Positions 43,105 through 51,899 of a stretch of 52,936 bases of DNA are shown here, in pieces (position 1 is the stretch's first letter; every line of letters begins with the position of its first letter). The stretch comes from Clostridia bacterium (GTDB taxonomy: Bacteria > Bacillota > Clostridia > Christensenellales > Aristaeellaceae), in NCBI GenBank assembly GCA_017460395.1, contig JAFUBA010000214.1, positions 1 to 52,936 of the forward strand. The letters run 5' to 3'. The notes below the pieces were generated by a model, which had not been told where the DNA came from, made no database searches, and saw only the letters and a program-made list of their open reading frames with translations. Position numbers and translations under genes: made by a program.

Positions 43105-45412
43105 GGTACTCGGGGCTTTCGGAGAACATGACCTCAAAGAGCGCCCGGCAGAGCCCGTCGCTGCCCGCGATCTCCCGGATGGTCCCGAAGGCGGCGGGCG
43201 TGTTCCCCCGCTCCTTCAGAAGGCGCCAGATCTGTTCCTTCTCATCCACCGGGATCTCTGCGCGGTGGAGGATCCCGCGGGCGCTTTCGAGCCACCGGCT
43301 GTCGGCCATAATAAGGTCCTCGAACCGGACACACGCGTGCATCTCCTCCAGGGGAAGAGAGAAGGTACACCGGAGGGTCTGCGATTCGGGGTCATACGTG
43401 TGTGGCAGCACCTGTCCGAAGAGGAAGACCTCCGTGTCACGGACGCAGACGCACTCGAGCGTGAAGTCCCGGACGGCCGGGAGCTGGGCAAGGTCACCCT
43501 CGGCGTCCAGGGTCAGGGTGCCCTCCTGCCAGGCAAAACGCATGTGCGTTATGACGGGGAAGGGTGAAAGGGAGATCCCGTCGTCCTCGTAGAGGTCGAA
43601 AACGCCGTCAGCGCCGGGGAAGATGCGGAGGGTCAGATCGCCTGGGTTTTCATCCGCTCTGGGGCTCTCCGTCAGCGGCAGGATGGTGCCGGCCGGGGCG
43701 AGGACGGGGTAGCTGTCCAGCGTCCGGTAGAGCCGCAGCATCCGGTTGCCGGTATAGCGCATCCGGCCGTCCAGGTCGAACCAGAGGCCCGAAGGGAGCC
43801 ACGCCTGCGTTTCGGCCATCCGAAGGGCCGGATCCATGGGGGCGGTGACGGGGACCACCAGGAGGGAGGGGCCGAACAGGTACTCGTGGGGCACGAGGTA
43901 GGCTGCGTGCTCCTCTGGACAGGCAAAGTACACGGGCCGGACGATGGCCTCGCCCAGGCGGTGCGTCCGCTCCATGGCGGTGTAGAGGTAGGGGAGGAGG
44001 CGGTGGCGAAGACGCAGGTATGCCCCCATGATCTCCCCGGCCTCCTTCCCGAACGCCCAGGGCTCCTTGCTCAGAAAGTCCGACTTGGAGGAGTGGAGGC
44101 GCATGATCGGGGAGAAGACACCGAACTGCAGCCATCTCACGGAGAGCTCATCGCTCCTCGTGCCCCGCATATGCCCGCCGATATCGTGGCTCCACCAGGG
44201 ATAGCCGGCGCAGGCGGCCATGGCGGTGAAGACGGGCTGGAAGCGTAGGGAGGCCCAGGAGGTGATGGTGTCCCCGGAAAAGCCCACGGGACAGCGGTGG
44301 CTGCCGGGCCCTGCATACCTGGAGAGAATGAGCCCGCGCTGTCCCCTCCGCTCACTGTCCCTGTAGATCCGCTCATTGAGAACCCACATGGGATCCAGGC
44401 CCCGGATAGCGCTCTCGCTGCCCTGCTGCCAGTCGATCCAGAAAAAGTCCACGCCTGCCTCCTCCAGGGGACGGTGGAGATATCGGAGGGAGGCATCCAT
44501 GAAGGCGTCGCTGGCTGCATCAAAGTCGATGGTGCGCCCGTCCTCAGGATCCAGCCCCAGCGCCCGGCACATGGCTTGGTACCCCTCCTCGTGCGGCGCG
44601 ACGCCGCCCGCGGGGTGCAGGTTCACCGTCACCCGAAGACCCATGTCGTGCAGCTTCCGAAGGAACCCCTCCGGGTCCGGGAAGAGCTCCCGGTTCCAGG
44701 TGTAGCCGGTCCAGCCGGAGTGGAAGGGGTTTTCGACAAGGTGCCAGTCCATGTCGAGGACCGCCACCGACAGGGGGATATTGGCCGCCTGGAAGCGCTC
44801 CATGAGCTCGAGGTAGCTCGATTCCGAGTACTCGTGGTAGCGGCTCCACCAGTTGCCGAGGGCGTAGCGGGGGAGCATGGGCACTTCTCCTGAGAGCCTG
44901 TAGAAATCCCGCATGCAGCCTTCCCAGTCGTGCCCGTAGCCAAAGAAGTAGAGGTCGGTCTCCGGGTGCTCCCGCGCCTCAAAGCGGCCGTCCTCGGTCA
45001 GCACCATGGACGAGCCGTCTGGCAGAACGGCAAAGCCCTGGCGGGACAGGACGCTCCCCGAGACCTCGATTTCGCCGTCCGCGCCGTCCAGGGTCCTGGC
45101 GGTGCCGCCGAGGGGCTCTGCCTCCTCCCCGTAGCGCCACAGGCTCTGGTAGGCGGTGAGGCTGCCCCGGACCTGGATGGTGAGGGAGGCGGACGAAAAG
45201 GCGGGGGCAGAAAGCACCAGGTGCAGGTGCTCCGTGTCCGCCTCCAGGTGACCGTCCCGATGGGAGACCTTCACGTCCACATCCGGAAACGTCCGGCAGC
45301 GGGCGAAGGTGGTGGGCCTGTCCTCAAAGTGTCCCTCCGCCTGCTCCTCCAGACGGACGAGACGGGAAGTCAGAAAGGTGAACCGATATGTGCTGCCGGT
45401 GATGATGGTCAT
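43097..45412 (-). CDS. GH31 family alpha-glucosidase (second of a pair)
   Basis: 771 residues, cytoplasmic. The GH31 barrel entry is LPRYALGNWWSRYHEYSES. The nucleophile Asp lies in DFFWIDWQQG and the acid/base Asp in VGFSGDTITSW, with SHDIGGHMRG following, matching the alpha-glucosidase branch (DUF5110-type C-terminus). A C-terminal extension of about 100 helical residues (HACVRFEDLIMADSRWLESA onward) is longer than usual. It is the first glycosidase after the transport genes; a terminator-like hairpin at 45445-45478 separates it from the binding-protein gene, so its level may be set by read-through. GAGG precedes the ATG at 45412. Confidence 0.92.
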   Translation of the reverse strand: MTIITGSTYRFTFLTSRLVRLEEQAEGHFEDRPTTFARCRTFPDVDVKVSHRDGHLEADTEHLHLVLSAPAFSSASLTIQVRGSLTAYQSLWRYGEEAEPLGGTARTLDGADGEIEVSGSVLSRQGFAVLPDGSSMVLTEDGRFEAREHPETDLYFFGYGHDWEGCMRDFYRLSGEVPMLPRYALGNWWSRYHEYSESSYLELMERFQAANIPLSVAVLDMDWHLVENPFHSGWTGYTWNRELFPDPEGFLRKLHDMGLRVTVNLHPAGGVAPHEEGYQAMCRALGLDPEDGRTIDFDAASDAFMDASLRYLHRPLEEAGVDFFWIDWQQGSESAIRGLDPMWVLNERIYRDSERRGQRGLILSRYAGPGSHRCPVGFSGDTITSWASLRFQPVFTAMAACAGYPWWSHDIGGHMRGTRSDELSVRWLQFGVFSPIMRLHSSKSDFLSKEPWAFGKEAGEIMGAYLRLRHRLLPYLYTAMERTHRLGEAIVRPVYFACPEEHAAYLVPHEYLFGPSLLVVPVTAPMDPALRMAETQAWLPSGLWFDLDGRMRYTGNRMLRLYRTLDSYPVLAPAGTILPLTESPRADENPGDLTLRIFPGADGVFDLYEDDGISLSPFPVITHMRFAWQEGTLTLDAEGDLAQLPAVRDFTLECVCVRDTEVFLFGQVLPHTYDPESQTLRCTFSLPLEEMHACVRFEDLIMADSRWLESARGILHRAEIPVDEKEQIWRLLKERGNTPAAFGTIREIAGSDGLCRALFEVMFSESPEYHE

Positions 45413-45444
45413 AGGGCGTGCCTCATTTCTGCAGGGTGGATTTG

Positions 45445-45478
45445 AAAAAGGAGCAGGAGCAACAGCTGCCCCTGCTCC
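45445..45478 (-). terminator. Intra-operon terminator after the binding-protein gene
   Basis: On the minus strand GGAGCAGG (45478-45471) pairs with CCTGCTCC (45457-45450), followed by TTTTT, 16 bases after the binding-protein stop. Confidence 0.75.
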
Positions 45479-45493
45479 AGACCGGTTCGTAGA

Positions 45494-47068
45494 TTACTTC
45501 TGTGCCTCCAGATACCTTTCGTAGGCGGTCTCATAGATGGCGTTCATGTCCTTCAGGCCCATGGCCTCAAGGCGCGCCACATAGGCGTCCCACTCCTCGT
45601 CGATGCCGCCGGAGGTGATCCACTTGGCGCGCATCTGGTCGACGTAGGTGTCGATGTCCGCCTGCAGGAAGGCCAGCTCATTGTATTCCTCGGCCGTGTA
45701 CTTGAGCTCGGGGAAGCAGGCCTTCACGAAGGGTGCCGTCTGCTCGTCCATGGCCACCTTCAGACCGTCGCCCTCGGTGGGGTCCAGGACGATCTTTTCG
45801 TCAAAGGCGAGGGAAGAATACTTGGGGCCGAAGTCGCGCAGGGAGCGGTCCCAGTACCAGGCATCGGCACTGGTGCCCTCGGGCGGATTGAGGAGGGAGT
45901 AGGTGCCGTCATCGTTGCGGGATGTGACCTCGCCCAAACCGCCCCAGAAGTTCTGGATGCTGGCCTCGCCGGTGTAGAACTGGTCGGCCCACCGCAGGAC
46001 CACCTCGGGGCACTTGCAGACGGTGGTGATGGACAGCTGATTGGACTTGATGGAGTACATGCCGTTCAGGTCGCCCTGCTGATACTTTTCACCGTCCGGG
46101 CCTGCCAGGGGCGCGATGACGGCGTACTCATCCTTCCAGCGGCGGAAGATGGCATCGTAGCTCCAGGCGTAGCCGAAGCCGACCCTGGCGACCTCGGGAT
46201 CGTCGCACTTGGCATCGCGGATCGCCTGATCCTGGGTGAAGGTCTCCTGGTCGATGAGGCCTTCCTGGTAGAGTTTGTTCGCCCATTTGAGGGCCTCTTT
46301 GTAGTTGTCTGCGGTGTAGGCAAAGGAGATGGTGCCGTCGTCGTTGACCAGATACCTGGTGCCGTAGACGTCCGTCATGCCAAAGGGTGTGAGGAAGTCG
46401 GTGCCGATGCCGACGCCCGTGAAGGGAATCTCATCGTTCGGGTCGCCGTTTCCGTTGGCGTCCTGCTCCTTGAAGGCCAGGAGAACCGCCTCCAGCTCAT
46501 CGATGGTGGTGGGCACCTCGAGGGAGAGGTTTTCCAGCCACTTCATGTTGATGACCGGCACGTTGCAGGCCATGGGGCGCTTGGGCATGCGAGAGGGGAG
46601 AGAGTAGATGTGACCGTCGGCGGAGGTGGAGATGGCCTTCAGGTCCGGCATCTCCTCGAAGGCGGCAGTGAGGTTGGGCATGTAGAGGTCGATCAGGTCC
46701 TCGAGGGGGATGAAGTACTCGAGGTTGTTGATGATGTCGCTCTCATCGAAGGTCTGAAAGCCCAGCACCACATCCGGCAGCACGCTCTCGCCGCCGGCCA
46801 GCAGGATCGGCTTCTGATCGCCCCAGTCGTTGGAGGAGACGACCTGCCAGTTGACGTGGACATTGCTTTCCTGCTCCAGGTTCACCAGGAAGGGATTGGT
46901 GGTGAAGGAGTCGCCCATGTCGCTCCAGCGCATGGTCATGACGGTGAAGGAGACGGGTTCATCCACGATGGGCATGCCCTCGGCGTGAAAGCCGGGGGTT
47001 TCGGCCAGGGCCAGCGTGCAGGAAAGCATGAGGGCGAGGGCCAGACACAGGGAAACCAGTTTTTTCAT
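45494..47068 (-). CDS. LplA-like extracellular solute-binding protein
   Basis: A 524-residue oligosaccharide receptor of ABC importers. The signal peptide covers 1-22 or so and ends ALA before ET. A Cys lies in the hydrophobic core (LMLSC), but not in a good lipobox. Typical long-form features are FVNLEQESNVHVNW-type text, DVVLGFQTFDESDIINNLEYFIPLEDLID, and the EF-hand-like KEQDANGNGDPNDEIPFTG. Neighbouring permeases and alpha-glycosidases point to alpha-linked oligosaccharides as ligand. The ATG at 47068 follows GGAGGTATCTCT. No ATPase gene is present; such importers usually share one MsmX-type ATPase encoded elsewhere. Confidence 0.92.
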   Translation of the reverse strand: MKKLVSLCLALALMLSCTLALAETPGFHAEGMPIVDEPVSFTVMTMRWSDMGDSFTTNPFLVNLEQESNVHVNWQVVSSNDWGDQKPILLAGGESVLPDVVLGFQTFDESDIINNLEYFIPLEDLIDLYMPNLTAAFEEMPDLKAISTSADGHIYSLPSRMPKRPMACNVPVINMKWLENLSLEVPTTIDELEAVLLAFKEQDANGNGDPNDEIPFTGVGIGTDFLTPFGMTDVYGTRYLVNDDGTISFAYTADNYKEALKWANKLYQEGLIDQETFTQDQAIRDAKCDDPEVARVGFGYAWSYDAIFRRWKDEYAVIAPLAGPDGEKYQQGDLNGMYSIKSNQLSITTVCKCPEVVLRWADQFYTGEASIQNFWGGLGEVTSRNDDGTYSLLNPPEGTSADAWYWDRSLRDFGPKYSSLAFDEKIVLDPTEGDGLKVAMDEQTAPFVKACFPELKYTAEEYNELAFLQADIDTYVDQMRAKWITSGGIDEEWDAYVARLEAMGLKDMNAIYETAYERYLEAQK

Positions 47069-47116
47069 AGAGATACCTCCTATATTTTTTACGGCCTTTC
47101 CGGCCGCAGGAATCGA

Positions 47117-48010
47117 TTATCCTTTGACGGCGCCGATCATGACGCCCTGGTCAAAGTACTTCTGGATGAAGGGGTACACGCACATGATGGGCACGGTGGA
47201 GACAATGATCATGGAGTAGCGAACGAGGCTGGCCCGGCGCATGGCGATCATGGCGGCCTCGCCGGTCCCCTGGGCGGCAAAGTTCTGATTGGTGATGAGG
47301 ATGTTGCGCATGATGAGCTGCAGGGGATAGAGGTTTTCTGACCTGAGATAGATCAGGGCATTGAAGTAGGAGTTCCACTGCCCGACGGCGGTCCACAGGG
47401 CAATCACGGAGAGGATTGCCTTGGAAAGCGGCAGTGCCATGGTGAAAAAGAAGCGCAGATTCCCGCATCCGTCGATCTGGGCGGCCTCCAGGAGCTCCCG
47501 GGGCAAACTCGTCTCAAAGAAGGTCCTTGCCACGATGATGTTGTAGGCGCTCACGGCAAAGGGAAGGACCATGACCCAGAAGGAGTTATACAGCCCTGCC
47601 TCCTGGACCGTCAGGAAGGTCGGGATGAGACCGCCGTTAAAGAACATGGTGAAGACGAAAAGACCCATCAGGAAGCGGCGGCCGAAGAGATCGCGGCGGG
47701 AGAGGGCATAGGCGGCAGGGATATTGACCGCAAGCCCGATGAGGGTTCCGACCAGCGTGTAGGCGATGGTGTTCCTGTAGCCGACCCAGACCTGGGGCTG
47801 CTGGAGGAGCGCAGTGTAGCCATCCAGGGTGAAGCCCACGGGATACAGGAAGACGCTGCCCGATGCCACGGCGGAAGGATCCGAGAAGGACGCGATGATG
47901 ATGAAGTAGAGGGGATAGAGGATGATCAGGAGAAGCAGGGCGCAGATGGTGTAGAGAATGATGTCAAAGACCACGTCCCGCCCCTGACGGCGAACTTTCC
48001 GGCGATGCAT
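47117..48010 (-). CDS. Carbohydrate ABC transporter permease, LplC/MalG type
   Basis: 297 residues, six hydrophobic segments. The cytoplasmic EAA loop is LLEAAQIDGCGNLRFFFTMALPLSKA, which contacts the ATPase. N-terminal YTICALLLLIILYPLYFIIIASFSDP is typical of the LplC/YtcP group. It begins 14 bases after the partner permease gene ends and precedes the binding-protein gene. Forms the import channel with the protein at 48025-48948. Confidence 0.94.
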   Translation of the reverse strand: MHRRKVRRQGRDVVFDIILYTICALLLLIILYPLYFIIIASFSDPSAVASGSVFLYPVGFTLDGYTALLQQPQVWVGYRNTIAYTLVGTLIGLAVNIPAAYALSRRDLFGRRFLMGLFVFTMFFNGGLIPTFLTVQEAGLYNSFWVMVLPFAVSAYNIIVARTFFETSLPRELLEAAQIDGCGNLRFFFTMALPLSKAILSVIALWTAVGQWNSYFNALIYLRSENLYPLQLIMRNILITNQNFAAQGTGEAAMIAMRRASLVRYSMIIVSTVPIMCVYPFIQKYFDQGVMIGAVKG

Positions 48011-48024
48011 TTCTTTCTCCCTCC

Positions 48025-48948
48025 TCAGAAAAGTCCCGTGTCGCCAAGCTTCCTTGTGACACCGTTGACCAGCACCAGCAGCAGGAAGTTCGTGACGTTA
48101 TTGAACAGGTTCACGGCGGTGGACACGGAGTACTGGCTGCTCCTGAGGCCGATCTTGTAGACATAGGTGGCGATGATCTCGCTGGTCTGCATGTTCAGGT
48201 CGTTCTGCATGAGGAAGACCTTCTCAAAGCCGACGTTCATCAGGTTCCCGGCACGGAGGATCAGCATGATGGCCGCCGTGGGCAGGATGAGGGGAAGATC
48301 GATATAGATCATCTTCTGAAAGCGGGTGGCGCCGTCCACGGTGGCTGCCTCATACAGCGACGGATCTACGGAGGACAGGGCGGCCAGGAAGATGATGGAG
48401 TCCCAGCCCATGTGCTGCCATACGTCAGACCACACGTAGATGCTGGGGAAGGCGCTGGCGCTGGCCATGAGGTTGGGTGCCTCCAGGTGGAAGAGCCCGA
48501 AGAGGGTGCCGATCAGGCCTCTGGAGGGGGAGAGCCAGATGAGCAGCAGACCCACCATGACGACCGTGGAAATGAAGTGGGGCAGATAGAGCACGGTCTG
48601 GAACCCCTTGCGGAAGCGCGGGGCGGAGATCTGGTTGATGAGCAGCGCGAGGATGATCGGCATGGGGAAGCCGACGGCCATGCTGTAGAGGCTCAGGAGG
48701 ATCGTGTTGCGGATCGTGGTCCCCGACTGAAAGGAGTTGAAGAAGCGGGTGAAATTCTTGAAGAGGGGCTCTGACCAGGGACTGCCCATGATGCCCAGGG
48801 CGTTTTTGTAGTCCTTGAAGGCGATGATGACCCCGTACATGGGCTTGTAGGAGAAGATGATCAGCAGAATCAGCGAGGGGAGAAGCAGAAGATACAGCCC
48901 GAGACCGTTGCGGATCTGCTTTCCTGCCCGCCGGAGGGATGTCATCAT
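48025..48948 (-). CDS. Carbohydrate ABC transporter permease, LplB/MalF type
   Basis: 307 residues, six hydrophobic segments. EAA loop: LYEAATVDGATRFQKMIYIDLPLILP. The segment YKPMYGVIIAFKDYKNALGIMGSPW is characteristic of LplB/YtdP permeases for polygalacturonan, lipo- or oligosaccharide uptake. First gene of the operon: GGAGTG precedes the ATG at 48948, and the promoter with overlapping LacI-type operator lies 40-65 bases upstream. Confidence 0.94.
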   Translation of the reverse strand: MMTSLRRAGKQIRNGLGLYLLLLPSLILLIIFSYKPMYGVIIAFKDYKNALGIMGSPWSEPLFKNFTRFFNSFQSGTTIRNTILLSLYSMAVGFPMPIILALLINQISAPRFRKGFQTVLYLPHFISTVVMVGLLLIWLSPSRGLIGTLFGLFHLEAPNLMASASAFPSIYVWSDVWQHMGWDSIIFLAALSSVDPSLYEAATVDGATRFQKMIYIDLPLILPTAAIMLILRAGNLMNVGFEKVFLMQNDLNMQTSEIIATYVYKIGLRSSQYSVSTAVNLFNNVTNFLLLVLVNGVTRKLGDTGLF

Positions 48949-48964
48949 AAGATCACTCCTTAAG

Positions 48965-48978
48965 GTTAAGCGTTTAAC
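48965..48978. promoter_or_regulatory. LacI-family operator
   Basis: GTTAAGCGTTTAAC, a 14-base near-palindrome (12 of 14 bases symmetric) with the central CG usual for LacI/GalR sites. It covers about +1 to +14 of the operon promoter, where bound repressor would block RNA polymerase. The adjacent divergent LacI-family gene is the obvious candidate. Confidence 0.75.
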
Positions 48979-48985
48979 TAAGTCT

Positions 48986-49014
48986 TATATATCATGACCA
49001 GCAGGCTGTGTCAA
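48986..49014 (-). promoter_or_regulatory. Promoter of the alpha-glucoside operon
   Basis: Minus strand: TTGACA (49014-49009), a 17-base spacer and TATATA (48991-48986), near-consensus; transcription should begin around 48979. Confidence 0.85.
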
Positions 49015-49171
49015 GGATAAATTTAAGAAAACGGGAAAATTTATATGAAATCTTTCCCAAAAGATGCAAAAATCATGCGCAGGTCGAAATGAAACAGAAT
49101 TCACCACAAAGACTGAATGACGCAAGAAAAGGTGAAGCGCTATACCTTACAGCTGCATGCCTCACCGACGT

Positions 49172-49200
49172 TTGATGGATCCTGCGGCACATGTTATACT
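49172..49200 (+). promoter_or_regulatory. Promoter of the LacI-family gene
   Basis: TTGATG (49172-49177), a 17-base spacer and TATACT (49195-49200). The stretch between this and the divergent promoter (about 49015-49171) holds no gene or further operator that I can recognise. Confidence 0.65.
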
Positions 49201-49274
49201 GCCAGACGGCACGTGTTCCCCGGGCGCCGGAGGCGAATCAGGGGGAGCACAGGAAGCATGTTGAGGAGAGGCTC

Positions 49275-50327
49275 ATGGCTACACTCAAGGAAATTGCGCA
49301 GGCGGCTCATGTGAGCATGGCGACGGTGTCCAATGTGATCAACGGAAACCACCACAAGGTGTCATCGGAGACCGTGGAGCGTGTGGAGAAGCTGGCACGG
49401 GAGATGGGCTATGTACCCAACCAGGCAGCCAGGTCCCTCGCCCAGAGGGAGTCCCGGTTCATCGCGATCATCTCGCAGGCAGGCAAAGGGGACAATATTC
49501 TCACGAATCCCTACAACGCCCAGTACATCGGAGCGCTCACCGTGGATCTGCATGAGAAGGGCTATTACCCGCTGATCCGCTTTACGAATGACTTCAAGGA
49601 TATCGACACGGACCTGCGGGGCTGGAACGTGGCGGGGGCCATCTTCAACGGCTCCTACAGCAGGTACCTCAAGCAGATTCGTTCCCTGCCTTCGATTCCC
49701 ATTGTATTTACGGACTGTTATTTCCGGGTGCCCGGGATCAACCATGTAGGCGTGGATGATGACATGGGCGGTCAGCTGGCAGGAGAATATCTGGGGAAGA
49801 TGGGCCACAGGAAGGTGGCCTTCCTTGCGGCAGACCTTGACAGCAGCGAGGTGGATCAGCACAGGCGTGCGGGCTTTGAAGCGGGCCTGAAGGAATATGA
49901 CGTGGAGCTTCCGGACAGATGGACCTTCCGCCATGCAGACATACGCCCGGGCACGGAGTATACGGAGGCGCTGTATCAGGAACTTTACAGTGCCATGCAG
50001 ACAGAAGACCGGCCGACCGCCTTTTTCTGCACGTCAGATGCGATCGCGCTTCAGCTGCACCGCCTCATGGGGCGCATGTCGCTGCGGGTGCCGGAGGATG
50101 TATCGATCATCGGGTTTGATGATCTGCCCTTTACCCAGCAGTATTCGCTTCCCCTGACCACGATCCATCAGGATGTGGATCAGAAAGCACACCTGGTGGT
50201 GGACATGCTCTCAAGGCACATCCAGGACAAGACCCTGCCCAGTGAGCGCACGGTGGTCGGGGTGAGTCTTGTGGAGCGTGGGAGCGTGAGGAATCTGGGA
50301 ACGAAGGAAGAAACTGCCCGCGAGTAA
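49275..50327 (+). CDS. LacI-family transcriptional regulator
   Basis: 350 residues. The N-terminal helix-turn-helix and hinge helix read TLKEIAQAAHVSMATVSNVIN and PNQAARSLA. The rest is a sugar-binding-protein-like effector domain, with VGVDDDMGGQLAGEYL, FFCTSDAIALQL and VSIIGFDDLPF. It probably represses the divergent transport and glycosidase operon in the absence of an alpha-glucoside inducer. The ATG at 49275 has GAGGAG six bases upstream; an earlier in-frame start at 49191 lies within the promoter. Confidence 0.93.
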   Translation: MATLKEIAQAAHVSMATVSNVINGNHHKVSSETVERVEKLAREMGYVPNQAARSLAQRESRFIAIISQAGKGDNILTNPYNAQYIGALTVDLHEKGYYPLIRFTNDFKDIDTDLRGWNVAGAIFNGSYSRYLKQIRSLPSIPIVFTDCYFRVPGINHVGVDDDMGGQLAGEYLGKMGHRKVAFLAADLDSSEVDQHRRAGFEAGLKEYDVELPDRWTFRHADIRPGTEYTEALYQELYSAMQTEDRPTAFFCTSDAIALQLHRLMGRMSLRVPEDVSIIGFDDLPFTQQYSLPLTTIHQDVDQKAHLVVDMLSRHIQDKTLPSERTVVGVSLVERGSVRNLGTKEETARE

Positions 50328-50381
50328 GATGGGGAGAGCACAGGGCTCAACGAGATGGTCCAGCACTATGAAGGTATGCGC

Positions 50382-50429
50382 AAAGACTGACCAAATGGAG
50401 CCGGAAGGCTCAGAATGGGTCAGTCTTTT
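50382..50429 (+). terminator. Terminator of the LacI-family gene
   Basis: AAAGACTGACC (50382-50392) pairs with GGTCAGTCTTT (50418-50428); a second hairpin GAGCC/GGCTC with a GGAA loop sits inside the loop. Confidence 0.8.
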
Positions 50430-50687
50430 CAATGCTTTTCTGGTCTGTATTTGTCGCAGAATGCAGGCTTTACTTGTGATAGGCCATCGTCCGGCTGAGA
50501 GAGCCTCCTGAGCTAATTCATCCGGCACAGCCGGATTTTCCGTAGATGTTTGCGTTTCAGGGCCAAAAACATTATACTGATTTTGAAACAGAGAAAGATT
50601 GTGTGCGGCTTATACGTCGGAACGGTTGCGTAAAAGCATTTGTTACTATAAATGAGAGCGTAATATAGGTGAAGGGGAGAAGTCATC
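50430..50687. other. Intergenic region before the Rpn-type gene
   Basis: No gene seen. The stretch turns lower in GC. It holds a 7-bp hairpin with TTTT (50520-50539), possibly a second terminator. A weak promoter-like pair (TTGCGT near 50627, TATAAA near 50648, spacer 15) lies before the next gene. Confidence 0.4.
50520..50539 (+). terminator. Small terminator-like hairpin
   Basis: ATCCGGC (50520-50526) pairs with GCCGGAT (50530-50536), a three-base loop, then TTT. Confidence 0.5.
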
Positions 50688-51746
50688 ATGGACAATATTC
50701 AGAAAAAGACGCCTGAGGAGCTGAATGTCGTTGCATCATTGACTGATGAAACCAATGGTTGGACAACGGAAATCAATGTGGAAGTACAGAATGATTATGT
50801 CAACCTGACAAATGATCTCATGTTCCACATGGTGTTCACAAAGAATAAGAAGGCACTGAAAGGTCTTTTGTCTTGCCTTTTGAAGATACCTAAAGAGGAG
50901 ATTCTGGACATTGTCATACTCAATCCCATACAGTACAACGAATCAATTAACACCAAAACGACAATACTCGATTTGAAGCTTTATCTCAATAATAATCGGT
51001 ATGTGCTGGTGGAGATGCAAGTCCGAGATTTTGAATATTGGACGAATCGGATTCTTATCTATGGGTGCCGGCAGATCAATGATCAGGCGAACGGCACGAA
51101 TGCATACATGACACTTGAGCCCGTAATTCAGATCTCGATCATGAAACATTCGCTGTTTCCGGCGCGCAAACGGTTTTACTCAGAATATCGGATTCAGGAC
51201 AATGAAGGCCAGGTGCTGACAGACAAGCTCAGTTTCGCTGTGCTGGACCTTTCTTCTATTCCAGATGCGAAAACAGTAAAGCCGGAGGAGAAGGAACTGG
51301 TAGACTGGGCCAATGCTTTTATAGCTCCCGACTGGAAGACACTCATGACGATTGATAATGAAAGCGTGAAGGAGGCAGTCAGAACGATGGAGATGATCAT
51401 GAAGAATCCTGCGGAAAGGCAGCTGATTTGGGATCACCAGATGGCACTGTGGGATTTTGAGTCCCAGATGGACAGCGCCGAGCGTCGGGGCAAGGAACAA
51501 GGAATAGCGATAGGGGAAGCGCGGGGGAAGGAACAAGGAATAGCGATAGGGGAAGCACGGGGCAAGGAACAAGGAATAGCGATAGGGGAAGCACGGGGAA
51601 AGGAACAAGGAATAGCGATAGGGGAAGCTCAGGGAAGAATGGAAGAAAGATACAAAATTGCCAAAAACATGAAAGCCCATCAGCATTCTGATGAGATGAT
51701 ACATCAGGTTACTGGACTGCCTTTCAGTGAGATTGAACAACTGTGA
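50688..51746 (+). CDS. Rpn/PD-(D/E)XK nuclease-family transposase-like protein
   Basis: 352 residues of the PF12784 group (PD-(D/E)XK nuclease family transposase, related to Rpn recombination-promoting nucleases). It has the N-terminal NLTNDLMFHMVFTKNKKALKGLL entry and the likely catalytic residues Asp95 (TILDLKLYL) and Glu109-x-Gln111 (VLVEMQV). The C-terminal part holds four tandem copies of RGKEQGIAIGEA, a charged helical repeat seen in varying number in relatives, then a short FSEIEQL tail. The ATG at 50688 follows GAAGGGGAG. GC is lower than in the sugar genes. Such genes are usually accessory; related Rpn proteins cut DNA and stimulate recombination. Confidence 0.87.
   Translation: MDNIQKKTPEELNVVASLTDETNGWTTEINVEVQNDYVNLTNDLMFHMVFTKNKKALKGLLSCLLKIPKEEILDIVILNPIQYNESINTKTTILDLKLYLNNNRYVLVEMQVRDFEYWTNRILIYGCRQINDQANGTNAYMTLEPVIQISIMKHSLFPARKRFYSEYRIQDNEGQVLTDKLSFAVLDLSSIPDAKTVKPEEKELVDWANAFIAPDWKTLMTIDNESVKEAVRTMEMIMKNPAERQLIWDHQMALWDFESQMDSAERRGKEQGIAIGEARGKEQGIAIGEARGKEQGIAIGEARGKEQGIAIGEAQGRMEERYKIAKNMKAHQHSDEMIHQVTGLPFSEIEQL
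51486..51629 (+). repeat. Four tandem 36-bp coding repeats
   Basis: Four units (51486, 51522, 51558, 51594), each encoding RGKEQGIAIGEA, differing only at a few third-codon positions. Near-identity at the DNA level suggests recent expansion and copy-number variability. Confidence 0.95.
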
Positions 51747-51819
51747 TGCATACTTCTCCGCTCGGAGCAGGTTTGTGCGAGACAAAGATGGAGGGGTTTC
51801 TGAAGGAATTCGATCGGTT

Positions 51820-51860
51820 GCCGTCTGTCAAGGTATGTAGCTTGACAGACGGCCTTTTTT
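51820..51860 (+). terminator. Terminator after the Rpn-type gene
   Basis: A 12-bp perfect stem (51821-51832 with 51841-51852), an 8-base loop and a run of seven T. Confidence 0.9.
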
Positions 51861-51870
51861 TGAAAGCCTG

Positions 51871-51898
51871 TTGACAAAAAACTGGACAAGCATACACT
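51871..51898 (+). promoter_or_regulatory. Promoter of the toxin-antitoxin-like module
   Basis: TTGACA (51871-51876), a 16-base spacer and TACACT (51893-51898). The palindrome that follows would lie at the transcription start. Confidence 0.6.
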
Positions 51899-51899
51899 G

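Noticed and set aside
51486-51629. CRISPR-like regular repeats
   Set aside because: The 36-bp units are directly adjacent without spacers and in frame in a coding gene.
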